Shown here piece by piece: positions 22,301-34,300 of a stretch of DNA of 64,000 nt. Each line of letters begins with the position of its first letter. Within the stretch, counting starts at the first letter, position 1. The position numbers and the translations under genes were made by a program. Where the stretch lies: contig OZ038391.1 in NCBI GenBank assembly GCA_964036045.1, positions 38,415,833 through 38,479,832 on the forward strand, in the 5' to 3' direction. Under the pieces are notes generated by a model, which did no database searches, was not told the DNA's origin, and saw only the letters and a list, made by a program, of their open reading frames with translations. Source of the DNA: Eutreptiella sp. 'Long Island Sound 2002' (Eukaryota; Euglenozoa; Euglenophyceae; Eutreptiales; Eutreptiaceae).

Positions 22301-25300
22301 GCTGGTGTGAAAACTGTTCGTAAAAAATCCAGCAGTGGATTTTTGGGAGCAAAACGTTGCTTGACGTGATCAAGCAAGGAAAGGCAGCCTATTTGCGCAA
22401 TACTATATTTTTGACCTCTGAATGTGGTTGCTTTAAGTGGCTTATGACATGCATCCCCACCGACAACATATTGCACACAATGCGACGAGGCCGACACTGA
22501 TTTGAGGGACACAAGCATGGGCACACGACCCTGGATCCTTCTAGCAGTGGGAGCGGCTTTCGTGGGTGTCTTCTTCGCCACGCAATGTTGGACGAAGGTG
22601 GTCCCTCTCATCATCGCAACCATTACATTGCACCTCGTGATTGTTACGCGTGTCTCTCACAACTTGCGTAGAGTTCTTGGGGATTCTCGAATCATGTGTC
22701 CGTTGTTGCGCTTTTGTGTTCATAACGTCCTTGGACAACGAAAATCCCTTCACAAGTGCACCCATGATATAGCGGGTAGAATATTGAGGGATGTGGGGGG
22801 TTTGAGGACCCAGGAGGATCACGAAAGGCCTGCGATGTTCCATTGACGATTGGTTTACAAACTATTGTACATTGGTGTGCAAGGGGCCAGCGGTTGTTAT
22901 GCTCATTGAGGTACTTGCACGGCACTCTCCCCAGGCTCCCGGGTTGTCTCATTTTTGTTTCCATCACCCCCATCTCGAAACCTGACACAGTTACCCAATC
23001 CTCCCTCCACGTTGCTGAAGTTTTGGTCAACTCCAAACCTTGATTTGACCAACAGCAAGTTTTTGAGTTTTTTGGCAACATCATTTGTCAATCGGGTTTG
23101 GTCTCCCAGTGGAGGTTTACAACCCATTACCCATTTTAGGGTGCACGGTAAGCAATGTAAAGGAGCAGCAGCAGCAGCAGCAGCAAGCAGCAACGGGCGA
23201 TAAAAAACTGTTTTCTGGATGGTTTTGATGCAGACCTGGAGGAGCCAGTTTACTTAATTCTGCACACCGGCGATAGCTCAGTTGGTTAGAGCATGTGACT
23301 GTAGATTTTGCGGATATCACAGGGTCCCTGGTTCGAATCCGGGTTGCCGGAACTTTTCGTGACTTGGGAAAACCAGTTGTGCGGGTGTGTTGCGCAGGTT
23401 TCCCCATAATGCATTTGCAGCACAGCCGGCGATAGCTCAGTTGGTTAGAGCATGTGACTGTAGATTTTGCGGATATCACAGGGTCCCTGGTTCGAATCCG
23501 GGTTGCCGGATCAATCATACCATTTATACGGCTTGGTGAGTTGCTGAGAGGGAACCACCTGTCACTTTGGGAACATTTCAACTTTTTTCTCCAGCTGTAG
23601 TTCTTGGGAAAACCAGTTGTGCGGGTGCGTTGCCCAGGTTTCTCGTCCATGATCCTTCAACACAGCCGGCGATAGCTCAGTTGGTTAGAGCATGTGACTG
23701 TAGATTTTGCGGATATCACAGGGTCCCTGGTTCGAATCCGGGTTGCCGGAGCATCCAGTTGCGTTGGTAAGAGGGAACCACTGGTCGCTTTGGGAAAATT
23801 CCCCCTTTTTTGTGAAAAACACATCCTGGAGCTGCAGTTCCTGTGCGGGCTGTGAGATCATCGCGGCCCTATCACCGCGCCCCCTCTGGTCTGTTTGCTG
23901 TCTGTTTGTCATCTGCGTCTGCGAAACGAGGCATAAAAACTGCAAGGGTGTACACGCGTCCGCTGTATGGGCCTGATGCAGTTACGTGGCACTGCAGGTT
24001 GTCACCATCGTTCCAAAAGACAAGGACGCGAAACTGAAATACCAGTCGTGTGAGAAGCAAGTGAAGCAAATGAGATTTGCCAAAGCCATCGAATCGGAGG
24101 AGACACAGCCCGTGTCGCAAACCATTAAACTGGATGATATAGGTGTGTGCGGAACATCTTGGCTGCCGGGGCGAGCCTGGGTTTCCAGGATGAGGGTGTT
24201 CCATTCCGGGCGGTTGGTTGCGGTGTTGCAAGGATGGGGCAGGGGGAGCAATGTCAACTCAGGACCACATGAGAAACCCGTGCCTGCAAGTCCTGGCGCC
24301 TCAGGACCTCGTCATAACCAACGTGGTGCTGCCTTGTGTTTGAACTGTGCAGTCGTATCCGACTCATACGCTGGGCCGAGGCTGGAGGGAGACATCACGA
24401 AGGAGTTCGTCCTGGAGTTGATGAGCCATCTGAAGGAACAGAAATCCCTTCACAAGAAGTATCCGTGTGCGCGGTTGCTCTCGTGGTGCGTTCAAACCGG
24501 TGTCGACGCTTGGACGAATTGGTTCCCTCCGTTCTCAGATGTAGGTGGATCACTGCGGTACAGTAATGGTAGAGATATGTGTAGTGTGTTTGACATGTGA
24601 TTATTGGTGTTCTGTGTTCAGCGTTCCGTCACGGTGGAGTCGTGAAATGGGTGGCTCTCTAAATGGCCCCGGCGCCCCCTCGTGCCGTGTCGTTGCAATT
24701 AGCGCACCGCTGTCGTTTATTAGGTATGCCATCAAAATCATGCTGGAAGCCAGGAAAACATTCGGAACGTTCCCCCCGTTGGTGGACGTTACGGTGTGTA
24801 CCCTGCTGCACGTGAAACCCAAGTCATAGAAAAATTGCGGACGCCCCCCCCCTCCCTGCCCGGTGGTACGGAGACAGAGACATGGGCATGGGTCTCATTT
24901 CTCCACCCGCTGACACAGCGGTGTCTCCCCGGGGGGGCGGCCGGGCCCGGTCTTTGTATGCGACGCCCCCCAGCCCCCCCGCCCCCCCCCCCCCAGTGTG
25001 GGGCCATGGCGCCAACGGTGCCCCCCACCCTCCAGCCGAACCCCCCCCCCCCCCCCCCCGCAAATTTTGACAGATAGCTGGGGCGGGTGTCGCATCAGGA
25101 CCAGTTGTAGTAGCCCCCCCCGGGGGTGTTTCCAACCATCGGTGTCCACCCCTGGGCGCAAACTCTTGACCATGTGTCAAGTGGAAACTTCAAACCTTTT
25201 GGGATGCGAATCTGGCACCACGGATGCAAGGAACGTGGTCTCACCTCTCGCTCGACCGGAGTCTCTCAGCGGTTGGCGGGAACCTACGGCGGTGTTGGAG

Positions 25301-28300
25301 AGTGGCATTGTCGACGGAGGGCGGCTGGAGGGCGGGAGGGGGTGATCGGGGTTGTCCTGGTTGCATGCGATGCGGATTATTACACTAGGAGGCCCTGATG
25401 ACCCCGAAGTTCTGGTCGGTTCGGCGTCATGTTTTGGATGGACCAGGGTCCATATACCACAACGGGCAGTGCGAGTCCAATGTTTGTCTTCGCTCTAGTC
25501 ACGCTCGCCTTCGCTCTCGCGGTGTCGCAGCATTCCACTTTTGTGTCTGCGCTTTACTCAGGTGCCGGATGACAAGACCATTACTGTTTGTGGAGACATC
25601 CACGGGCAGTATTATGATCTGATGAATATCTTTGAAAACCTCAATGGGTCTGTGTTGCCCTGCAGTGTGCGATGCTGGGGGTTTCCAGTGCTGAGGGTTT
25701 GGAGGTTGCCCAGCAAAGTGGCTTTCAGCATTCAATTCGGTTGCTGTTTTGTTCGTGGTTTTGGTGATGGCCGTCGTGCGAAAGGTTGAAATCAAGCTCC
25801 GTGTGCAATTGTAATTGTGCGACTCGCAAACCCTCTCCCCCGCAGAAAGGGAAGTTTGCAGCCAACACCAGCGCTGCTTTAGGGCGGGGGGGGTGGGGGG
25901 GCGGGGCGGCAACAACCAGCACATCCTCAATATGCCAATTATTGGGCGCCGCTGACGCGCAAACGGCACACCATGCCACATTCAGCACAGCCCCAACGCA
26001 CCAACTACTGGGCTCCGCGAACGCGGAAACAACACCAGCAAGAGCGCCGGCCGCAGCGGCCGACAGAAAGCAGCGACCCGACGCAACATGCGAAGGGAAG
26101 AACGGGTGACTGTCCAGGGCCCCGTAAAGGAGCAACAACCAGACGGAATGTCACACAGGGGGGGCACTCGCAGAAACCATGAAGGTGCGCGCAATGCCCA
26201 CGTGCACCACGGGGAGAGGTGAAGTAGTTGGGCCTCACGCACAAGGCAACGTGGTGAGGCAGGTGGCGGGCGACGAGAACCGCACGCGAGGGGGGGGGGG
26301 GGGGGTTTGGCAAGAAGCCATGGTAGCCATGGGGGGGCGGGGGTGGAACAATTGGGCCTCACGCACACGGAAACGCGGCGAGACATGTGGTGGACAGCCT
26401 GAACGCGGAGGGGAGTGGGCAGAATCTAACCGTAAAACGACCCCGGCAGCATCCAGCACAACCCCAGTACGCCAACCACTGGGCTCCGCGAACGCGGAAA
26501 CGACAGCACAAGGAATACAATCCGCCGCGGCCGTCAGAACGCATTGACCCGACGCAGCACGCGAAGAGAAGAACGGGGTGACTGTCCAGGACCCCGTAAA
26601 GAAACTGCAACCCGAAGGACTGCCTGTGATGAACTGAGTCTGATGATTTCGATGGGCCACAGACGGCGCTTCGTCGCTAACCGACAGCAGTTTGGTCGAC
26701 CGTAGTTACTGATTTGCCTGCGGTCGGTTCATGTTCGGGAGTCCACCAGGTTTTTTGTCTGGTTGGATCAAGAACAACCCACCAGTTAATTCGCAGCGAA
26801 GGCCGCGCATGAGGATTTGCTCGCCGTTGCTTCATTGCTGGCGTGTGTGCACAGGCTTCCCAGTGAGGAGAATCCATACCTTTTCAACGGCGACTTCGTG
26901 GACCGAGGCTCCTTCAGTCTGGAGTGTATTTTGGTGCTGCTGTGTTGGAAGGTCCTGCTGCCCAACCACTTCTTCATGAGCAGGTCTGTTCTGAAATGGG
27001 GTTTTGCCGTTGCTAGCAACTGCCTGAGTTCGACAGCTGCCCTTCAATCCCTGCTTGCAGCCATATCTTTCATAGAATTGAAATAAATAGGTTACAGATT
27101 GAAAACGACTTTCCTAAAATTGCACAGAAACACATCAATTGTTTCCAAGAGTCAAAAAAAATGTACTAAAGTTAGTTGGGACTCTCTGCTTGCAGTTCCA
27201 CTGTGGGAGATTTTGGTCTGTATCTGCCGATCTGGTCTATGGGGGAGGTTCGATGTTTAGGTCACATGAAAGGCCAGCGACCCCTGCCATGTGTGACTGG
27301 ATGCCAGCATTGTGCCCCAACAAATTCATTTTGAATGCCGTACCCATTCAGCCACGCCCTCAAGTTTCTCTCTCAAAGAATTCTCCTTCGCTCAGACCGC
27401 CTTCTGGTATGCGATCGGCGCCAAGGAACGCAGAATCCATGCATACCCTCAGCACAGCGTGGAATGTGAAATACCACACCTCACCCGAACCCACGGAGAC
27501 GCGTGTCTTAGCAGTATTGCGGCCGGGCTGCTGATCATTTGTCCCCGTTCGTCCCAGGCAGGCTATCCTGAAGGAAGTGAGACGGAAGGGAAGAAGGGCG
27601 CATGAATAATGGTACGCCGGAGTCATACGATCGCCCAGGCTTCTGCCTCGACCCACCCCCACATTCCCAAACGCCTGTTCAGGCCCTCATGCGTTGCCAC
27701 CATCTCACAGAGGAAACCACGAGGGCCGGAATCTGAACAAAGTGTACGGTTTTGAAGGCGAAGTCAAGCACAAACTGGACGAGAAATGCTTTGCATTGTT
27801 CTCTGAGATTTTCGATTGGCTCCCACTGTGCCACGTCGTTAATAATCGAGGTCCTCCCCCACGTCCCTTTTGCCTTCGCACCTGAGCATGGCTGTGTGGT
27901 ATGCCCTCTTTCATCGCGCCACCGCCGCAGCAGCGCTTCACGGGACTTGTGCTCGTGGGTGGCTCTCTTCCCCAGCAGCTCGGTCCCCGTCTCGGACTTC
28001 CTCAGAATGCGCCCGGCAGATTCAGATTCAGCCCAATCAGCGATATTCAATCGCCCCACGGGCGATTTGGGCCAACATTCCGTTGTGTAAACGCCCGCAT
28101 ATGGAATGCACAAAACATTGCAACCGATCTGCATTGGATTGAGTGCTGGAGTGATCCCAGAGGGCGACGGCCATCGTCGATCTTGGCCTCATGTCGATTT
28201 GTTATACTTTAGAGGGCGGCATAGTTTCGGGCGGGGATCATGTCGTGGGAAATTTTCGTTTTTAAGGGGAGGCGAAATTTTCCCCTGACGAAATCCGGGG

Positions 28301-31300
28301 GATTTGGCAGTGCAGTGTGTGCGTGAGGCAGTGTCAGCTTCAGGAGTCGCAAGGGTGGCGAAAAATTTCCCCCTCCAACATTTTCCCCAGTGAGATCCCC
28401 GCACGATATTACCCCCCACCCCTGGAAAATCAAATGCGTTTTGCTGGTTCTGTCCGCTTCTGCCCAGTATTTCGCATGCCGACTGTACGAGGCAGTCCAC
28501 GGCTCTCCGGGTTCCTTTCCTGGCGATCCTTCCTACCCCATCCTGGCCTCCAGCCCATGGGCCTTCGCATTTTCGCAGTGTTCTGTGTTCACGGCGGGTT
28601 GTTTAGCAAGGACGGAGTCACGCTGGACGATATTCGCAAGATCAACCGCAACCGAGACATTCCCGACGAAGGGCTGATGTGTGAGATGCTGTGGTCCGAC
28701 CCCTCGGTACGCACCGTTGTTTTGCAGGGCCTTTTGGCGGCGTTGAGTGTGGTGCATGCGCGGCCACTTGGGTGGCCCCCGCCCCTTCCCGAAGGCGTTT
28801 GTTGCCCGCTGTAGTCACCTGATGGCTCCAGCCCCACCCCATGGGAAGTTGGATTTTCCACTGCAAGGGGAGTATTCCACAAGGATATGAAGGGGAGCCG
28901 TTAGATATTGTCGCGTCACAACCACAATCACATTTTCAGGTCAGGTGAGACATGCCCGCCTTTTCTGCGTGTGTGTGTGTGTGTTTGTGTCTATCAAATG
29001 ACTGTTTTGTGCCATTTGGCGAACGGCAAATGCGAATTTTACTTTTGGTTGTCGTCGCCAGAAAAAGGAAAAAGTTCTACACCTTGTGTTGCCATGCCAC
29101 CTTTTGCAAAACACCTGTATTCATTTTCCAAACATTCTTGCAAGAATGGGCAAATTGTACAACGTTTGCAGTTCTCTCTCTGTGTGTGTGTTCGTGTGAG
29201 TGTGTGCGCGCGCGTGTATTTTACAGAGGGCAGGCGTGTAGTATGGCCCAGGCTGCTACTGTGTAAAGCGGGCACGGGGGCTGGCCCTGGCCGGGACCCG
29301 ACCCCAAAGGGGGGGGGGGGGGGGGGGGGGGGCCCGCTACGGACCCCAAAATTGTCGCACGGAACAGTGTGCTTTGTCGGCGCCGGAGGCGCCGCAGATT
29401 TTGTTTCAGGCATACGGCGGGGGGGAATTTTTTTGTTCCACCCCATGTGTCTATACTCAAAATACTCACAATTATGTGGAGAATTCAAAAATGGCTGAAA
29501 AGCACAAAAAGGTTATGTAGCCACCTTGCCCACTTGTGGGCCACTTCTGATTTTGTCCCCCGCTCTGATGTGGTGGGGCTCCCCGAGACGGCAGGGGTTA
29601 AGTAGCCACTTCTGATTTTGTCCCCCGCTCTGATGCGGTGGGGCTCCCCGAGACGGCAGGGGTTAAGTAGCCACTTCTGATTTTGCCCCCCGCTCTGATG
29701 TGGTGGGGCTCCCCGAGACGGCAGGGGTTAAGTAGCCACTTCTGATTTTGCCCCCCGCTCTGATGCGGTGGGGCACCCCGAGACGGCAGGGGTTAAGTAG
29801 CCACTTCTGATTTTGCCCCCCGCTCTGATGCGGTGGGGCTCCCCGAGACGGTAGGGGTTAAGTAGCCACCTTGCCCACTTGTGGGCCACTTCTGATTTAG
29901 TCCCCCGCTCTGAAGCGGAGGGGCTCCCCTAGATGGCAGGGGTTAAGTAGCCACCTTGCCCACTTGTGGGCCCTTTCTGATTTTGTCCCCCGCTCTGATG
30001 CGGTGGGGCTCCCCGAGACGGCAGGGGTTAAGTAGCCACTTCTGACTTTGTCCCCCGCTCCGATGCGGTGGGGCTCCCCGAGACGGCAGGGGTTAAGTAG
30101 CCACTTCTGATTTTGTCCCCCGCTCTGATGCGGTGGGGCTCCCCGAGACGGCAGGGGTTAAGTAGCCACTTCTGATTTTGCCCCCCGCTCTGATGCGGTG
30201 GGGCTCCCCGAGACGGCAGGGGTTGAGTAGCCACTTCTGATTTTTTCCCCCGCTCTGATGCGGTGGGGCTCCCCGAGACGGCAGGGGTTCAGTAGCCACT
30301 TCTGATTTGCCCCCCGCTCTAATGCGGTGGGGCTCCCCGAGACGGCAAGGGTTAAGTAGCCACCTTGCCCACTTGTGGGCCACTTCTGATTTTGTCCCCC
30401 GCTCTGATGTGGTGGGGCTCCCCGAGACGGCAGGGGTTAAGTAGCCACTTCTGATTTTGTCCCCCGCTCTGATGCGGTGGGGCTCCCCGAGACGGCAGGG
30501 GTTAAGTAGCCACTTCTGATTTAGTCCCCCCGCTCTGATGCGGTGGGGCTCCCCGAGACGGCAGGGGTTAAGTAGCCACTTCTGATTTTGCCCCCCGCTC
30601 TGATGCGGTGGGGCTCCCCGAGACGGCAGGGGTTAAGTAGCCACTTCTGATTTTGCCCCCCGCTCTGATGCAGTGGGGCTCCCCGAGACGGCAGGGGTTA
30701 AGTAGCCACTTCTGATTTTGCCCCCCGCTCTAATGCGGTGGGGCTCCCCGAGACGGCAAGGGTTAAGTAGCCACTTCTGATTTAGTCCCCCGCTCTGATG
30801 TGTCGGGGCTCCCCGAGACGGCAGGGGTTAAGTAGCCACTTCTGATTTTGCCCCCCGCTCTGATGCGGTGGGGCTCCCCGAGACGGCAGGGGTTAAGTAG
30901 CCACTTTTGATTTTGTCCCCCGCTCTGATGCGGTGGGGCTCCCCGAGACGGCAGGGGTTAAGTAGCCACTTCTGATTTTGCCCCCCGCTCTGATGCGGTG
31001 GGGCTCCCCGAGACGGCAGGGGTTAAGTAGCCACTTCTGATTTTGCCCCCCGCTCTGATGCGGTGGGGCTCCCCGAGACGGCAGGGGTTAAGTAGCCACT
31101 TCTGATTTTGCCCCCCGCTCTGATGCGGTGGGGCTCCCCGAGACGGCAGGGGTTAAGTAGCCACTTCTGATTTTGCCCCCCGCTCTGATGCGGTGGGGCT
31201 CCCCGAGACGGCAGGGGTTAAGTAGCCACCTTGCCCACTTGTGGGCCACTTTTGATTTAGTCCCCCGCTCTGATGTGGTGGGGCTCCCCGAGACGGCAGG

Positions 31301-34300
31301 GGTTAAGTAGCCACTTCTGATTTTGCCCCCCGCTCTGATGCGGTGGGGCTCCCCGAGACGGCAGGGGTTAAGTAGCCACTCCTAACTTTGTCCCCCGCTC
31401 TCATGTGGTGGGGCTCCCCGAGACGGCAGGGGTTAAGTAGCCAGTGCTGATTTTGCCCCCCGCTCTGATGCGGTGGGGCTCCCCGAGACGGCAGGGGTTA
31501 AGTAGCCACTTCTGATTTTGCCCCCCGCTCTGATGCGGTGGGGCTCCCCGAGACGGCAGGGGTTAAGTAGCTACACTGCCCACTTCTGGGCCACTTCTGA
31601 TTTAGTCCCCCGCTCTGATGTGGTGGGGCTCCTCGAGACGGCAGGGGTTAAGTAGCCACTTCTGATTTTGGCCCCCGCTCTGATGCGGCGGGGCTCCCCG
31701 AGGCGGCAGGGGTTAAGTAGCCACTTCTGATTTTGTCCCCCGCTCTGACGTGGTGGGGCTCCCCGAGACGGCAGGGGTTAAGTGGCCACTTCTGACTTTG
31801 TCCCCCGCTCTGATGCGGTGGGGCTCCCCGAGACAGCATGGGTTAAGTAGCCACTTCTGATTTTGCCCCCCGCTCTGATGCGGTGGGGCTCCCCGAGACA
31901 GCATGGGTTAAGTAGCCACTTCTGATTTTGCCCCCCGCTCTGATGCGGTGGGGCTCCCCGAGACGGCAAGGGTTAAGTAGCCACTTCTGATTTTGTCCCC
32001 CGCCCTGATGCGGTGGGGCTCCCCGAGACGGCAGGGGCTAAGTAGCCACTTCTGATTTTGCCCCCCGCTCTGATGCGCCGGGGCTCCCCGAGACGGCAGG
32101 GGTTAAGTAACCACCTTGCCCACTTGTGGGCCACTTCTGATTTAGTCCCCCGCTCCGATGTGGTGGGGCTCCCCGAGATGGCAGGGGTTAAGTAGCCACT
32201 TCTGATTTCGCCCCCCGCTCTGATGCGGTGGGGCTCCCCGAGACGGTAGGGGTTAAGTAGCCACTTTTGATTTTGTACCCCGCTCTGACGTGGTGGGGCT
32301 CCCCGAGACGGCAGGGGTTAAGTAGCCACTTCTGATTTTGCCCCCCGCTCCGATGCGGTGGGGCTCCCCGAGACGGCAGGGTTTCAATAGCCACTTCTGA
32401 TTTTGCCCCCCGCTCTGATGCGGTGGGGCTCCCCGAGACGGTAGGGGTTAAGTAGCCACTTTTGATTTTGTCCCCCGCTCCGACGTGGTGGGGCTCCCCG
32501 AGACGGCACGGGTTAAGTAGCCACTTCTGATTTTGCCCCCCGCTCTGATGCGGTGGGGCTCCCCGAGACGGCAGGGGTTAAGTAGCCACTTCTGATTTTG
32601 CCCCCCGCTCTGATGCGGAGGGGCTCCCCGAGACGGCAGGGGTTAAGTAGCCACTTCTGATTTTGCCCCCCGCTCTGATGCGGTGGGGCTCCCCGAGACG
32701 GCAGGGGTTAAGTAGCCACTTCTGATTTTGCCCCCCGCTCTGATGCGGTGGGGCTCCCCGAGACGGCAGGGGTTGAGTAGCCACTTCTGATTTTGCCCCC
32801 CGCTCTGATGCGGTGGGGCTCCCCGAGACGGCAGGGGTTGAGTAGCCACTTCTGATTTTGTCCCCCGCTCTGATGCGGTGGGGCTCCCCGAGACGGCAGG
32901 GGTTAAGTAGCCACTTCTGATTTTGCCCCCCGCTCTGATGCGGTGGGGCTCCCCGAGACGGCAGGGGTTAAGTAGCCACTTCTGATTTTGCCCCCCGCTC
33001 TGATGTGGTGGGGCTCCCCGAGACGGCAGGGGTTAAGTAGCCACTTCTGATTTTGCCCCCCGCTCTGATGCGGTGGGGCTCCCCGAGACGGCAGGGGTTA
33101 AGTAGCCACTTCTGATTTTGCCCCCCGCTCTGATGCGGTGGGGCTCCCCGAGACGGCAGGGGTTAAGTAGCCACTCCTAACTTTGTCCCCCGCTCTCATG
33201 TGGTGGGGCTCCCCGAGACGGCAGGGGTTAAGTAGCCAGTGCTGATTTTGCCCCCCGCTCTGATGCGGTGGGGCTCCCCGAGACGGCAGGGGTTAAGTAG
33301 CCACTTCTGATTTTGCCCCCCGCTCTGATGCGGTGGGGCTCCCCGAGACGGCAGGGGTTAAGTAGCTACACTGCCCACTTCTGGGCCACTTCTGATTTAG
33401 TCCCCCGCTCTGATGTGGTGGGGCTCCTCGAGACGGCAGGGGTTAAGTAGCCACTTCTGATTTTGGCCCCCGCTCTGATGCGGCGGGGCTCCCCGAGGCG
33501 GCAGGGGTTAAGTAGCCACTTCTGATTTTGTCCCCCGCTCTGACGTGGTGGGGCTCCCCGAGACGGCAGGGGTTAAGTGGCCACTTCTGACTTTGTCCCC
33601 CGCTCTGATGCGGTGGGGCTCCCCGAGACAGCATGGGTTAAGTAGCCACTTCTGATTTTGCCCCCCGCTCTGATGCGGTGGGGCTCCCCGAGACAGCATG
33701 GGTTAAGTAGCCACTTCTGATTTTGCCCCCCGCTCTGATGCGGTGGGGCTCCCCGAGACGGCAAGGGTTAAGTAGCCACTTCTGATTTTGTCCCCCGCCC
33801 TGATGCGGTGGGGCTCCCCGAGACGGCAGGGGCTAAGTAGCCACTTCTGATTTTGCCCCCCGCTCTGATGCGCCGGGGCTCCCCGAGACGGCAGGGGTTA
33901 AGTAACCACCTTGCCCACTTGTGGGCCACTTCTGATTTAGTCCCCCGCTCCGATGTGGTGGGGCTCCCCGAGATGGCAGGGGTTAAGTAGCCACTTCTGA
34001 TTTCGCCCCCCGCTCTGATGCGGTGGGGCTCCCCGAGACGGTAGGGGTTAAGTAGCCACTTTTGATTTTGTACCCCGCTCTGACGTGGTGGGGCTCCCCG
34101 AGACGGCAGGGGTTAAGTAGCCACTTCTGATTTTGCCCCCCGCTCCGATGCGGTGGGGCTCCCCGAGACGGCAGGGTTTCAATAGCCACTTCTGATTTTG
34201 CCCCCCGCTCTGATGCGGTGGGGCTCCCCGAGACGGTAGGGGTTAAGTAGCCACTTTTGATTTTGTCCCCCGCTCCGACGTGGTGGGGCTCCCCGAGACG

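Larger units (their letters stand above)
20019..23997 (+). other. PPP5C intron 4 with tRNA cluster
   Basis: A 3,979-bp intron between the KDLKR exon and the VVTIVPKD exon. It carries GGTCGACA repeats near 20365-20412, a 54-bp duplication at 22134-22241, a GCA microsatellite and three tRNA-Tyr genes. I see no protein gene in the rest. Confidence 0.85.
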
